From assembly GCF_001435525.1 (NCBI RefSeq), contig NZ_AZDP01000120.1, forward strand, positions 30,287 through 80,921: a DNA stretch of 50,635 nt, given 5' to 3'. A program made the position numbers and the translations under genes. The DNA comes from Levilactobacillus koreensis JCM 16448. GTDB lineage: Bacteria; Bacillota; Bacilli; Lactobacillales; Lactobacillaceae. How positions within the stretch are numbered: position 1 is the stretch's first letter; each line of letters begins with the position of its first letter. The notes under the pieces were generated by a model, which had not been told where the DNA came from, did not search any database, and saw only the letters and a list, made by a program, of their open reading frames with translations. Of this stretch, positions 7,951-16,708 are shown in pieces.

Positions 7951-9345
7951 ATGACAGTTTTTAGTGCCTATTCGGATGAAGAGATCTTGACCTACCTGCA
8001 AGAACAGGTCAAAGATGGAACGGTAAAAACGGACGCGGCAACGTTAAAGAAACAGTCCTTCAACCCCAACGCTTCTGGCGGTGAGTCCGGGTTAGCCCGA
8101 GCGTTCGTCGAGGTGGCGAGTGTTGAAGACATTCAGGGTGTCCTGCGGGCCGCACGGAAGTTTCACATTGCCGTGGTGCCCCAAACGACCTTTAGTAGCA
8201 CCGTGATCGGGTCCGATGGGATCGATGGCGCCATTATTATTTCGATGCGTAAAATGAATCAAATTTTGGAAATCAGTAAGGAAGATTCCGTGGCCGTCGT
8301 GCAACCTGGCGTGGTCAACGGTGATTTGGACCAAGAGGCGCGTAAACAGGGCCTGTTCTACGCCCCAGATCCTGGCTCTAAGCCATTCTCGTCCATTGGG
8401 GGTAATGTATCGACCAACGCCGGCGGAATGAGTACCGTGCGTTTTGGGGCCACTAAAGACAACGTTTTAGGCCTAAAGGCAGTTTTAGCCGACGGCCGTG
8501 TCGTCAAGTTGGGTGGTCGGACGCTGAAGCAGGCGTTTGGTTATGACCTGACACAGCTCTTCGTGGGGTCCGAGGGAACGCTGGGCATCATTTTCGAAAT
8601 CACTGTGAAATTAATGCCAATTCCATTGGGTAAGTCTGTCATGGGAGTCGCCTTCTTCGAGGATATGGGCACTCTGGCCAAGGCCGTGACTGCTATTCGC
8701 ATGTCCGGCGTTTACCCGACCATGCTGGAAGCCCTAGACGGCAATACAGTGGTCGCTTTGGACCATTACGAAAAGACGCACTACGCTGACAACAGCGGGT
8801 CCATGCTGATTTTTCGGTTGGACGGCAGTAGCGATGAGACCGTGGGCGTGCTGAACGACTTGTTGGCGAAATACAACGGCCAAAATGTGCAGGTTACAAC
8901 GGATCCCGGTGAACAAAAGGCGCTGGAGAAGTTGCGGCAGGACATGTTACCGGCCGTCTTTGCCGGCAACAATCACTTGATGGAAGACATGGCGATGCCG
9001 TTGTCACAACTGGCCCCGATGATGGACTACCTACAGGCCCTCGGCAAGAAGCTGGGTATCAAGATTTACACGGCAGGTCACGCTGGCGATGGGAACGTTC
9101 ACCCGACCTTCACTTGGTCCGAAGACGAGGATGACGTGCCAGAGGTCATCATTGAAGCCCTCCGGCAGACGTTCTGGAAGACACTGGAACTTGGTGGCAC
9201 GATTTCCGGCGAGCACGCCGTGGGGATGTTAAAGAACCAGTGGAACAACCCCGAACTCGGCGAAAATGTCGACCAATTACAACATCAAATCAAGACGCTA
9301 TTCGATCCGATGAATTTGCTGAACCCTAAGCGAAAAATCGACTAG
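7951..9345 (+). CDS. FAD-binding D-2-hydroxyacid dehydrogenase (GlcD/D-lactate dehydrogenase family)
   Basis: A 464-residue flavoprotein with an N-terminal PCMH FAD-binding domain (about 40-220; PGSKPFSSIGGNVSTNAGG and the GSEGTLGIIFE motif) and a C-terminal FAD-oxidase domain (about 225-460). The second domain has the GHAGDGNVHP metal/substrate motif and SGEHAVG near the end. The family oxidises D-2-hydroxyacids such as D-lactate or glycolate to 2-oxoacids. The protein has no membrane segment, so it probably works at or near the membrane as a peripheral or soluble enzyme. ATG 7951 follows a GAGGG ribosome site. Pyruvate formed from D-lactate could feed the pyruvate oxidase encoded 4 kb downstream, an inference from pathway knowledge. 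The exact substrate cannot be read from the sequence. Confidence 0.9.
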   Translation: MTVFSAYSDEEILTYLQEQVKDGTVKTDAATLKKQSFNPNASGGESGLARAFVEVASVEDIQGVLRAARKFHIAVVPQTTFSSTVIGSDGIDGAIIISMRKMNQILEISKEDSVAVVQPGVVNGDLDQEARKQGLFYAPDPGSKPFSSIGGNVSTNAGGMSTVRFGATKDNVLGLKAVLADGRVVKLGGRTLKQAFGYDLTQLFVGSEGTLGIIFEITVKLMPIPLGKSVMGVAFFEDMGTLAKAVTAIRMSGVYPTMLEALDGNTVVALDHYEKTHYADNSGSMLIFRLDGSSDETVGVLNDLLAKYNGQNVQVTTDPGEQKALEKLRQDMLPAVFAGNNHLMEDMAMPLSQLAPMMDYLQALGKKLGIKIYTAGHAGDGNVHPTFTWSEDEDDVPEVIIEALRQTFWKTLELGGTISGEHAVGMLKNQWNNPELGENVDQLQHQIKTLFDPMNLLNPKRKID

Positions 9346-9370
9346 GGTGGCTACTTTAGAATGATTTAGA

Positions 9371-9428
9371 AAGAGTTCCAACGAGTCCAAACCAGTTTTT
9401 CTGGTTACGGATTTGCTGGGACTCTTTT
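9371..9428. terminator. Intrinsic terminator with long stem
   Basis: AAGAGTTCCA pairs with TGGGACTCTT, extended inward by AACCAG/CTGGTT, followed by four T. The left flank gives a weak T-rich end on the minus strand too. Confidence 0.75.
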
Positions 9429-9461
9429 AGTATTAAGGTAACTTCCGCTGATGCCGACGAT

Positions 9462-9529
9462 GTTTGACCGCATGCTTAAGGTTCTTCTTGGGGAGTGCTA
9501 ATCGCCGATACTTGAGATGGCAGTCATGA
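9462..9529 (-). ncRNA. Possible third C-rich-loop RNA hairpin (weak)
   Basis: On the minus strand, TTAGCACTCCCC matches 12 bases of the small RNA candidate at 40347-40488. It lies in the loop of a stem made by TGACTGC and GCGGTCA (one wobble pair). A terminator able to act on the minus strand lies at 9371-9428. I see no good promoter, so this is only a lead. Confidence 0.25.
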
Positions 9530-9815
9530 TATTATCAGTCGGCAGCACGGTAGTTAGGGCAATGCACGATCAGAATCGGCGGGTAGCCCTCCTTAATCGA
9601 TGAGACTAGTTAGTTCAGTAAAGTAATCAAATTTGGGAACTATATGGTTAAAAAAGGTAACTAGCCGGCCTGTATACTAAGAGCGTGCGTTACCGCCACC
9701 CCATTATCTTTCCACCCATCATTAGTCTGGCCGACAACATTTAACATGGGTCGAACTATTTCGTGAGCAATAAAGTTGCGAAATCAGCCGACAAACGCGA
9801 TAATTATTGTTACAA
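9530..9815. other. Intergenic region upstream of the alpha-glucosidase
   Basis: About 290 bases with no credible frame. Nothing is recognised before the CRE at 9816. Confidence 0.4.
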
Positions 9816-9830
9816 TTGGAAGCGAATGCA
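9816..9830 (+). promoter_or_regulatory. CRE site for CcpA
   Basis: TTGGAAGCGAATGCA fits the catabolite-responsive element consensus WTGNAANCGNWNNCW at every defined position. It is 60 bases upstream of the alpha-glucosidase start, where CcpA binding would repress in glucose. Confidence 0.75.
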
Positions 9831-9849
9831 AGGCGGCGGTAAAGTAACC

Positions 9850-9861
9850 GCAACCGGTTGC
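9850..9861. promoter_or_regulatory. LacI/MalR-type operator
   Basis: The perfect palindrome GCAACCGGTTGC sits 28 bases before the alpha-glucosidase start. The central CG and CAA/TTG arms are typical of LacI/GalR-family operators such as MalR. A near match, TGCAACCGGTTGAA, lies upstream of the aldehyde dehydrogenase at 27007. Confidence 0.65.
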
Positions 9862-9889
9862 AATTTTCAGTTGTGAAAGGAAGACCGTA

Positions 9890-11527
9890 ATGGGCGACAC
9901 ACAGTGGTGGCGACACGCCGTGGGGTACCAAATTTACCCGCAGAGTTTTCTCGATAGTAATCATGATGGGGTCGGGGATTTAGCCGGCGTAGAAACGAAG
10001 ATCGACTATCTCCAATCTTTAGGGGTGGACTTTGTCTGGTTGGCGTCATTTTACCCGTCAGGCCAAGTGGATAACGGCTATGACGTCACCAACTACCGGG
10101 ACGTTGATGGCCAATACGGATCTCTGAACGACTTTAATCGTTTGGTTGCCGCGCTCCATGCCGCCGGTATTAAGGTGGTCATTGATCTGGCTTTGAACCA
10201 TACGTCGACGCAACATCCGTGGTTTCAAGCAGCACTCAACGATCCGACCAGTCCATACCGGGACTACTATATCTGGCGTCCGGCTCAACCAGATCAGCTC
10301 CCGAACAACTGGGAGTCTGTGTTTGGCGGCTCGGCTTGGACCTACGATGCGGCGTCTCATGCGGCCTACCTCCACTCTTTTGCGGAGGAGCAACCCGATC
10401 TTAACTGGGAAAATCCGGCTGTTCGTGATGAAATGGCGGCCACCATTCAGTGGTGGGCCGACCGCGGTGTAGATGGGTTTCGATTGGATGGCGTGACCCA
10501 TTTAAAGAAGCGGCAGGACTTCGCGAACGTTGCGAACCCCAAGACGGATTACTATCAAGACGTTACGGGGGTCGACACCTTTTTGGCGGCCTTGAAGCCG
10601 GTCTTGCAACGTAACCAATTGTTGGCTATCGGCGAAGCTGGCGGTATCGATATGGATACCGCCCAGCGCTGGTTAGCACCGACCACGGGATTCTTTGATC
10701 TACTGTTGGAATTTGACCACGTTCATTTCTGGGAGACCGCTGATTCGAAATTACCCGTGGCGGCTCTACGAAAAACGTTGTCGAAATGGCAGTTTAACTT
10801 AGAAGGCCGGGGATGGAACTCCCTGTTCATTGAAAATCACGACTTGCCACGAGCCGTTTCGTATTACGGAAATGATGTCGACTATCGGCGTCGTTCCGCG
10901 AAGGCCTTAGGGCTGTGGTACCTGTTGATGAAGGGCACACCGTTCATCTATCAGGGTCAGGAACTCGGCCTGCCCAATGCGGGTTTCGACAAAATTGCCG
11001 ATTACAGAGACCTTGACAGTCGATTATATTACCAGCAACAACGTGCAGCGGGTATCCCGGAGAAGGTGATCTTGCGGCAGTTGGCAGCGAAGAGTCGAGA
11101 CAATGCGCGGACACCGATGCCGTGGACCCATCAACAATTTGGTGGATTCTCCGACGTTCAGCCTTGGATCGACATGACCCCGGGGTTCGAACAGGTCAAC
11201 GTGGAGCGTGAAAGTCACGACCCGCACTCCGTCTTGACGTTCTATCAACAGCTCGTGCGGCTGAAAAAGTCTGTTCCGGCCTTGGAACAGGGCCGCTATG
11301 AACTCATCGATACGCAAGACGACCAACTGTACGTCTATCGCCGAACGTTAAACGGGGATAACTGGCTGATTGTGGTCAATATGAGCAATCAGGTCGCAAC
11401 GACACAAGAATTTGATTTAAATACGAGTGAAATGATCTTTACCAATCTGCCAGTGGATTCCGATTCGGATGACCCGCAGATTCAGCCGTGGGAAGCGCGG
11501 TTGTACCATTTACGGAAATTAGAATAG
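9890..11527 (+). CDS. GH13 alpha-glucosidase (oligosaccharide-cleaving)
   Basis: A 545-residue cytoplasmic glycoside hydrolase of family GH13, oligo-1,6-glucosidase/alpha-glucosidase group. The (beta/alpha)8 barrel begins at VGYQIYPQSF. A Ca2+-type loop, DSNHDGVGD, lies at 22-30. The catalytic residues are visible: nucleophile Asp200 in GFRLDGVTHL, acid Glu249 in IGEAGG and transition-state Asp318 in ENHDLPR. The residue after the nucleophile is Gly, not the Val typical of alpha-1,6-specific enzymes. By family knowledge this leans toward alpha-1,4 substrates such as maltose or sucrose-like glucosides. The start follows GGAAG. Regulation is visible upstream as a CRE and a LacI-type palindrome, although no LacI-family gene or sugar transporter is adjacent. 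Confidence 0.92.
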   Translation: MGDTQWWRHAVGYQIYPQSFLDSNHDGVGDLAGVETKIDYLQSLGVDFVWLASFYPSGQVDNGYDVTNYRDVDGQYGSLNDFNRLVAALHAAGIKVVIDLALNHTSTQHPWFQAALNDPTSPYRDYYIWRPAQPDQLPNNWESVFGGSAWTYDAASHAAYLHSFAEEQPDLNWENPAVRDEMAATIQWWADRGVDGFRLDGVTHLKKRQDFANVANPKTDYYQDVTGVDTFLAALKPVLQRNQLLAIGEAGGIDMDTAQRWLAPTTGFFDLLLEFDHVHFWETADSKLPVAALRKTLSKWQFNLEGRGWNSLFIENHDLPRAVSYYGNDVDYRRRSAKALGLWYLLMKGTPFIYQGQELGLPNAGFDKIADYRDLDSRLYYQQQRAAGIPEKVILRQLAAKSRDNARTPMPWTHQQFGGFSDVQPWIDMTPGFEQVNVERESHDPHSVLTFYQQLVRLKKSVPALEQGRYELIDTQDDQLYVYRRTLNGDNWLIVVNMSNQVATTQEFDLNTSEMIFTNLPVDSDSDDPQIQPWEARLYHLRKLE

Positions 11528-11539
11528 TCAGTAGACGTT

Positions 11540-11574
11540 GAAGCCGGGAGTAAATAAAACGGCTTCTTTTTTTT
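11540..11574 (+). terminator. Intrinsic terminator
   Basis: GAAGCC pairs with GGCTTC around a 15-base A-rich loop, followed by eight T. Confidence 0.85.
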
Positions 11575-11734
11575 CCATTCGGTAAACTTTTTCACAAAAA
11601 GAACGGTTACTATTGCTTTTTACTTAATTGTTCTTTATTATTAATTATATAGATATTTCTATGGGGTCAACCATTTTGCGTATTGCTAATCGTGTTAATT
11701 ATCTAAGCGGTTAGTGAGTGAAGATAAGGATATG

Positions 11735-11791
11735 ATGAATACTATGGCAAAAAGTAAGGTCGTTCATGCGGAGAGCTTCTTTGAAGCCTAA
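11735..11791 (+). pseudogene. Upstream in-frame segment of the MarR gene, closed by a TAA
   Basis: This frame begins with ATG codons at 11732/11735 behind AAGGAT and reads MAKSKVVHAESFFEA before a TAA at 11789-11791. It is in the same frame as the MarR gene that starts at the very next codon. The peptide looks like the missing first helix of a MarR protein (ESFFEA followed by ...MELKREL), and a Tyr codon (TAT/TAC) changed to TAA would explain it. Confidence 0.55.
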
Positions 11792-12214
11792 ATGGAGTTG
11801 AAGCGTGAGCTGGAAAAGTCGGCTACTCGTTTCCAACGAACAATGGGGATTTCAGTGGATCAATATGCGATTTTACACCATATTTTAGAGAACCCGGGGA
11901 AGCTGACATCCGCAACTGTTGCGGATAGCCGGGGCATCTCACGGGCTGCGGTTTCGCGGGGGATTTCGCAATTGATTCGACGGGGCTACGTTGTGCAGAG
12001 TTACCAAAGCTCTGACCGACGTGTCCGGCCGTTATCATTAACCACAACTGGAGAGCAACTCGAAACGGATTGCTACCAGACGCTACAGACTGCCGCTAAG
12101 ACCATGAGTAAGGTGGACTTAGACGGTAGTGGTAGTCAGGTCACTATCGGGCAATTGACTAAGATGTTGTCCGCGGTGACGGGAAAAGATGACACCGAAA
12201 CACCAGATAAATAG
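11792..12214 (+). CDS. MarR-family regulator, probably truncated by a nonsense codon
   Basis: The open part encodes 140 residues of a MarR-type winged-helix regulator: dimerisation helix, ISVDQYAILHHIL, a helix-turn-helix near SRGISRAAVSRGISQLIRRGYV, and a wing with SSDRRVRPLSLTTTG. MarR proteins usually start about 15-20 residues further upstream with the helix found in frame at 11735-11791, from which it is separated by TAA. The ATG at 11792 has no good ribosome site, so either the protein is made by reinitiation at TAAATG or the gene is broken. A target gene is not obvious: the GH13 gene upstream and CorA downstream are both separated by terminators. Confidence 0.8.
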   Translation: MELKRELEKSATRFQRTMGISVDQYAILHHILENPGKLTSATVADSRGISRAAVSRGISQLIRRGYVVQSYQSSDRRVRPLSLTTTGEQLETDCYQTLQTAAKTMSKVDLDGSGSQVTIGQLTKMLSAVTGKDDTETPDK

Positions 12215-12235
12215 TAAAACGATTTATACATTGTA

Positions 12236-12272
12236 GACGAAATTAGTCGTAGGCGACTAATTTCGTCTTTTT
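12236..12272 (+). terminator. Strong intrinsic terminator
   Basis: A 14-bp stem, GACGAAATTAGTCG with CGACTAATTTCGTC, a four-base loop and five T. Confidence 0.95.
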
Positions 12273-12655
12273 GAATTATTTTGCCACATAACTATCAAAG
12301 TGTGAGATTGATTTTATTCGTTTTTTTGATGATGTCATTCGTGATTATTCTATGAAAGACTAGCCAGACGATAACTTTTGGTTGAAAATAAATCGTGAAA
12401 AGTGAACGAGGCCCTGATAAATGGGAGCTATCGACTCTAATGTAGGCTTACCGAAATAATTGGCAGGCGTTAATTGCCAGGTGATAACCAGCCCCGTTTG
12501 CCGTTTCTAAACTGAAATATTAAGGGGTACGTGTGAAACGCACGCAATTTCGGTCATTCTGGGTGAAAAGTTGGGAGAATTTTGCGTTGGCGCGGTCAGC
12601 GAATCGGGGGACGTGGTACACTTAAACCAGCATTTTCAAGAGAAGAGGGAAGCCC
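12273..12655. other. Intergenic region upstream of corA
   Basis: About 380 bases. I looked for an M-box magnesium riboswitch or a yybP-ykoY element and recognised neither. A TTGGCA/TTGCCA pair lies near 12461-12480. The promoter is not clear. Confidence 0.4.
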
Positions 12656-13573
12656 ATGATTGTCGAGCGAAAGATTGGGAGCGGAGAACAGAATCTAGTG
12701 TGGGTGATGACCATGGTCGAGACCGATGCGGATAAGCAGGACCTGCAGGTAACGTATGGGTTGACCGATGAGATCTTAACCTACGTGACCGATGAAAATG
12801 AACGGTCGCATTATGACCGCGATGAGTATTTAAATACGCAGCTGTTCGTATTTCACGTGCCAGTCGTCATTGACCAGATCTCGCAACGCTACGTCACGCG
12901 GCCCGTGACTTTTTTGCTAAAGGGGAATCAGATCTTTTCCATTACCACCAAGCGAACGCAGTGGGTCAATCAGCTGCTTGCAGAACGGATGAAACTGGAA
13001 CAGATCTCGGATACTAATGAGTTTATGCTGATTGGGCTGTTCATTCTGTTCGACCAATTTATTCCGCCAATTCGCAAGATCAATGCGGAACAGAACCGAT
13101 TGGACAAGCAGCTCAACCAGGCACCGGACAATAAGGACCTCATTGCGCTGTCCAACCTGCAACAGAGTCTGGCCTACTTCGTCAGTGCGACACGCAACAA
13201 TGCCATGATGGTCGTTGGCCTGAGCAGCACGCCATTTGGCAAACAACTCTCGGATAAGAATAACGAACACTTGGCCGATGCGGTTATTGAAGCCCGGCAG
13301 ACGTCTGAAATGACGGCAATCGAGGCCGATGTTGTCGACCGGATCTCAAATACGTTTAATAACGTGCTGAATAATAACCTGAACGGCACGATGAAATTTT
13401 TGACGATTTGGTCGCTGGTCCTGACGATTCCGACGATTGTGACCGGGTTCTACGGGATGAACGTCAAGCTGCCATTTGCTAATGACACCATCTCCTGGGT
13501 CTTCACAGTAGCGCTGATGGTGGGCGTCATGGGATTGGTCGCATTAATGTTGCGACACCGACATTTTTGGTAA
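12656..13573 (+). CDS. CorA-family magnesium/divalent cation transporter
   Basis: A 305-residue CorA-family channel. A large N-terminal cytoplasmic domain with a long coiled helix (about 130-240) is followed by two C-terminal transmembrane helices. The selectivity signature YGMN ends the first of these helices (about 270-273), and the protein finishes with a short basic tail after the second. Family members form pentamers that let Mg2+ (or Co2+) in. The start at ATG 12656 follows AGAGGGA. The gene is alone between terminators. Lactobacilli often carry several CorA paralogues, so I give no gene symbol. Confidence 0.9.
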   Translation: MIVERKIGSGEQNLVWVMTMVETDADKQDLQVTYGLTDEILTYVTDENERSHYDRDEYLNTQLFVFHVPVVIDQISQRYVTRPVTFLLKGNQIFSITTKRTQWVNQLLAERMKLEQISDTNEFMLIGLFILFDQFIPPIRKINAEQNRLDKQLNQAPDNKDLIALSNLQQSLAYFVSATRNNAMMVVGLSSTPFGKQLSDKNNEHLADAVIEARQTSEMTAIEADVVDRISNTFNNVLNNNLNGTMKFLTIWSLVLTIPTIVTGFYGMNVKLPFANDTISWVFTVALMVGVMGLVALMLRHRHFW

Positions 13574-13587
13574 GTTGAAGCACACAG

Positions 13588-13622
13588 AATGGATTGTCCG
13601 AGTGAGGATAGTCCATTTTTTT
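13588..13622 (+). terminator. Intrinsic terminator
   Basis: AATGGATTGTCC pairs with GGATAGTCCATT (two wobbles) and ends in seven T. Confidence 0.85.
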
Positions 13623-13775
13623 ATCGCTAACATGTTCATTTAATCACTTACAAAAAATAAGTAAAATTACTGGCATTCTTATTGTATGGGGATTATGATG
13701 TGACTAATCAATGATTTCGGGGTGCATAGCCAAAGGATTGGGCAGACATCCTAACTGAAAAGGAGTGCGATTTTC

Positions 13776-15536
13776 ATGACAAAGATGATTGCTGGACAAG
13801 CATTAGTAAAGGTTTTGGAAGCTTGGGGTGTGGACCACATTTACGGAATTCCCGGTGGCTCGATCAATCACACGGTAGAAGGGTTGTACCTTGAAAAGGA
13901 CAAGATCGACTATATCCAGGTTCGCCACGAAGAGGTGGGAGCTTTAGCCGCCGCTGCCGATGCGAAGTTTACCGGCAAGGTTGGGGTCGCCTTTGGTTCC
14001 GCTGGCCCTGGTGCCACGCACTTATTCAACGGCCTCTATGATGCCAAAATGGATCATGTCCCCATGCTAGCCTTGGTTGGTCAAGTTCCCCAGGCCACGA
14101 TGAATACGAATTATTTCCAAGAAATGGATGAAACACCGATGTTCAGTGATGTTGCCGTCTATAACCGGACCGCAACGACCGCGGAACAACTCCCTTACGT
14201 GGTCAATCAGGCCATTCGGGAAGCCTACCGGGAAAAGGGCCCAGCTGTGGTCATTATTCCCGAGGACTTATCCGCAACGGAAATTGACTACGAGCCCGTT
14301 AAGACGCCGAATACGGTATCCAATACCTTCACACAGACGATTGATCCAGCCGCTGTTTCGGCCACGCTGGAATTGCTGAAGAAGGCGAAACACCCGCTGG
14401 TTTACGCTGGTCGCGGTTTGCTGGGAGCGCGGGATGAACTGGTCAAATTCAGCGAACAATTCAATGTTCCGGTCATCAACACCGTTCCAGCAACTGGTGT
14501 GATCCCAACGAACCATCCAAACGCGATTGGAACGTTTGGCCGCTTAGGATCGAAGTCTGGGTTTGAAGCCTTACAGCACACCGATTTGATTCTGTTCTTG
14601 GGTTCCGAATTCCCATTCGCTCAGTTCTGGCCGAAGAACATTAAGATCGTTCAAGTCAACGACAACGCGTTTGATATCGGCAAAATGGTCCCAATCGACT
14701 ACGCCGTCATTAGCGACGCCAAGAGCTACTTACAGGCGATGATTGCGACCGGTGAGACGTTGCCGGAAACGGCCTGGCTCAAAGCCAACCGGCAGAACAA
14801 GCAAAACTGGAACGCTTGGCTCGACCAATTGGCTAGCGATGACAGTCATGGCTTAGCGCCAGAGGCCGTGACCAAGAAGATTGCGTCCATGGTTGGTCCT
14901 AAGGATACGTATGGGGTCGATACCGGGAACGTTTCGGAATGGGCTGTTCGGGGCTTGCCAATGGACCAACAGCAGCGTTTCGCTCTGTCTGGGTTGTTTG
15001 CCACAATGGGCTATGGCTTACCTGCGGGGATGGCCGGTGCGTTGAGTGTGCCAGATGCGCAAGCCTGGTCACTGTCCGGTGATGGTGGGTTTGCGATGGT
15101 CGCGCCCGACCTGATCACTGAAGTTCGCTATGGGCTGCCGGTGATCAACGTCATCTTCAGTAACCAGCGGTTCGGCTTCATCTACCGCGAGCAGGTCGAC
15201 ACGAAGCAACACCTGTACGGGGTCGATTTGACCGATGCCAACTGGGCAAAGGTCGCCGAAGGTTTTGGTGCCATTGGCTTCACGGTGAAAAACAATGCCG
15301 AAGTCAAGCAGGTCTTTGATCAAATCAAGAATCTGCAGGCGGCCGGCAATAAGAAACCAATCGTGGTCAACGCCGTCATCAAGAATGATGATCCCATTGG
15401 CACGGCCTTCATGCCACTCGATCCACAACTGTACGGCCAAGCTGCCGTGGATGCTTACGCCAAGGAGAACAATATTGACGTCAAGCAGCAACCGGCCTTG
15501 GGTGAGTTGCTCCGTGCCCAGGGTGACAATCTGTAA
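13776..15536 (+). CDS. pox: Pyruvate oxidase
   Basis: A 586-residue thiamine-diphosphate and FAD enzyme. It converts pyruvate, phosphate and O2 to acetyl phosphate, CO2 and H2O2. The order is the POX/acetolactate synthase one: N-terminal pyrimidine-binding domain with GIPGGSINHTVEGL and RHEEVGA (TPP-activating Glu at about residue 51), central FAD domain, and C-terminal TPP domain with GDGGF...NQRFGFI. The length suits lactobacillar pyruvate oxidase (about 600). The ribosome site AAAGGAGTG is nine bases before the ATG. Acetyl phosphate gives ATP under aeration. The same window has MntH, NADH oxidase, NDH-2 and thioredoxin, all useful under oxygen. The 3' end runs straight into structured element A with no separate terminator. 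Confidence 0.95.
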   Translation: MTKMIAGQALVKVLEAWGVDHIYGIPGGSINHTVEGLYLEKDKIDYIQVRHEEVGALAAAADAKFTGKVGVAFGSAGPGATHLFNGLYDAKMDHVPMLALVGQVPQATMNTNYFQEMDETPMFSDVAVYNRTATTAEQLPYVVNQAIREAYREKGPAVVIIPEDLSATEIDYEPVKTPNTVSNTFTQTIDPAAVSATLELLKKAKHPLVYAGRGLLGARDELVKFSEQFNVPVINTVPATGVIPTNHPNAIGTFGRLGSKSGFEALQHTDLILFLGSEFPFAQFWPKNIKIVQVNDNAFDIGKMVPIDYAVISDAKSYLQAMIATGETLPETAWLKANRQNKQNWNAWLDQLASDDSHGLAPEAVTKKIASMVGPKDTYGVDTGNVSEWAVRGLPMDQQQRFALSGLFATMGYGLPAGMAGALSVPDAQAWSLSGDGGFAMVAPDLITEVRYGLPVINVIFSNQRFGFIYREQVDTKQHLYGVDLTDANWAKVAEGFGAIGFTVKNNAEVKQVFDQIKNLQAAGNKKPIVVNAVIKNDDPIGTAFMPLDPQLYGQAAVDAYAKENNIDVKQQPALGELLRAQGDNL

Positions 15537-15548
15537 GGTGTGACTGAT

Positions 15549-16119
15549 GCGAGACTCCTGAACTAGGCAACCTGGTGGGTCCTTCGCCTTACCGGCCGGC
15601 AGATATGGGCTGGATCGGGGCGAACACAACTTGAAGCCTCGAAAGAACCGAGTCTACAAGGTTGGTTTTCTGCTAAGCCGGCAAGAAACGCCGACCAAGC
15701 AGAACGACGCGCCTGAGCCCATATCTGCCGGTCTCTCAGCTTACACAGTGTGCGTAGACGACGAGGATCATGACTGTAATAGTCGTTGTCGGTTGGACCG
15801 AAAGCGCTAGGTCTCCACATCGTCCAATCGTTGTCATGATAAAACGCAATCAGAGCCGGAGGAGGATAGGGATGCAGCCAGCCGTGGAAGTGGTGTTGGC
15901 TGGCGATTCATCAGCCAGCTTACAGCACGGGCGACTTTGGAGACACGTGATTTTCGTGGCTTCAAAGCGAGCGAGAAGACTGGTGATTTTCCAGTCTGAA
16001 GCGTCCCCACAGCAGGCGGAATCCCTGTCAGCCGGAGTGCGGCAATTTTACACTATCTTAATGGTTCGAATCCTTGCCAATAATGGGACGAGACAGATAT
16101 TTCATCTTTCAACCTTTGG
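15549..16119 (+). mobile_element. CTAAAGG-family element copy A, left end lost
   Basis: Non-coding composite element beginning within about 15 bases of the pox stop codon. From GAGACT...AACTAGGCAACC it follows copy B nearly throughout and ends in CTTTCAACCTTTGG, a decayed right terminal repeat. It contains the 134-bp palindromic cassette (15597-15730) and a core with stems TGGCTG/CAGCCA, CACG/CGTG and GACTGG/CCAGTC. The stem AGGGAT/ATCCCT closes the core. The left terminal repeat is missing, so no target duplication can be scored. Confidence 0.85.
15597..15730. repeat. 134-bp palindromic cassette, identical copy 1
   Basis: Bounded by perfect 14-base inverted ends CGGCAGATATGGGC and GCCCATATCTGCCG. 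Inside lie hairpins CTTG...CAAG holding CTCG/CGAG with loop AAAGAAC, and CTGCT/AGCAG holding CGGC/GCCG with loop AAGAAAC. I find no difference from the cassette at 44982-45115. Copy C has the flanks of this cassette joined with nothing between, which is the empty state. Confidence 0.85.
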
Positions 16120-16238
16120 CTAACAGTTAAAACGTAAATGAACCGCCACAGCAGCTGGGACTAAGTCGTCGCTGTTGTGGCGGTTTTTGTGTGTCCGCTA
16201 AAATTAACCCTTGAAATTCACGGATGATCCGGCTAAAA

Positions 16239-16256
16239 TTGTTAGCTGACTAACAA
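16239..16256. promoter_or_regulatory. MarR-type operator
   Basis: A perfect inverted repeat, TTGTTAG, four bases, CTAACAA, ends 10 bases before the MarR start codon and overlaps the start of the ribosome site region. This is the usual form and place of an autoregulatory MarR operator controlling the regulator-exporter pair. Confidence 0.75.
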
Positions 16257-16266
16257 AAGGAGTGAC

Positions 16267-16704
16267 TTGACTTTGGTGCAACGACGTTTGGGTGCTTGGC
16301 TACGCGATGCCGAACATCAGATGAATTTAGAAATGAACGATTTTGCTCGACCTTACGGCTTGACGGGGATGCAGTTATCGGTGATCGATTTCATGTCCCG
16401 GAACCTGGAACAAGATGTGTTCCAAGTTGATTTGGAGCACGAATTTCATGTCAAACGGTCCACGGCGTCCCTGCTAGTGAAGCGGATGGTGGAACGCGAC
16501 CTGGTCACCCGGGTCGTGGCGGCGAGTGATAGTCGTAAGCGGCAACTCCGGCTAACGGCGAAAGGCCAGGGATTAGTGCCTATCGTGCAGCAGCACTTGG
16601 TGGAACAAGATGCCAAGATGGTGGCCGGATTATCCCCACAAGAAGCGGTGGCGTTTCGCCGGGCTCTTGCCAACGTCAGTCATTGGAACAGTGAAAGGGA
16701 GTAA
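16267..16704 (+). CDS. MarR-family regulator of the adjacent MFS exporter
   Basis: A 145-residue MarR protein with a winged helix-turn-helix (about 55-105; HEFHVKRSTASLLVKRMVERDLV and the wing SDSRKRQLRLTAKG). The MFS gene begins four bases after its stop codon, and a perfect inverted-repeat operator lies in its own promoter region. The simplest model is that it represses both genes until it binds a drug or phenolic ligand. The start is uncertain: TTG 16267 is close behind AAAAGGAGTG, and TTG 16273 or GTG 16276 are alternatives. No cysteine is present, so peroxide sensing of the OhrR type is unlikely. Confidence 0.88.
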   Translation: MTLVQRRLGAWLRDAEHQMNLEMNDFARPYGLTGMQLSVIDFMSRNLEQDVFQVDLEHEFHVKRSTASLLVKRMVERDLVTRVVAASDSRKRQLRLTAKGQGLVPIVQQHLVEQDAKMVAGLSPQEAVAFRRALANVSHWNSERE

Positions 16705-16708
16705 AGAG

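Noticed and set aside
12273-12655. M-box or manganese riboswitch before corA
   Set aside because: No conserved core of either class is recognisable by eye.
15563-15820. Open frame on the minus strand in element A with a near-identical peptide in element B (44948-45178)
   Set aside because: The similarity comes from the identical 134-bp cassette. No ribosome site is present, the stems covary as structure, and the frames differ outside the cassette.
16060-16075. GGTTCGAATCC, the T-arm consensus of tRNA, near the right end of element A
   Set aside because: There is no matching acceptor, D or anticodon arm, and the other copies read GGTACGAATCC, GGTGCGAATCC or GGTATGAATCC, so it is part of the repeat and not a tRNA.
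15770-16123. 117-codon frame across element A that might be a transposase
   Set aside because: It is not kept in elements B or C, has no transposase motifs and crosses hairpins.
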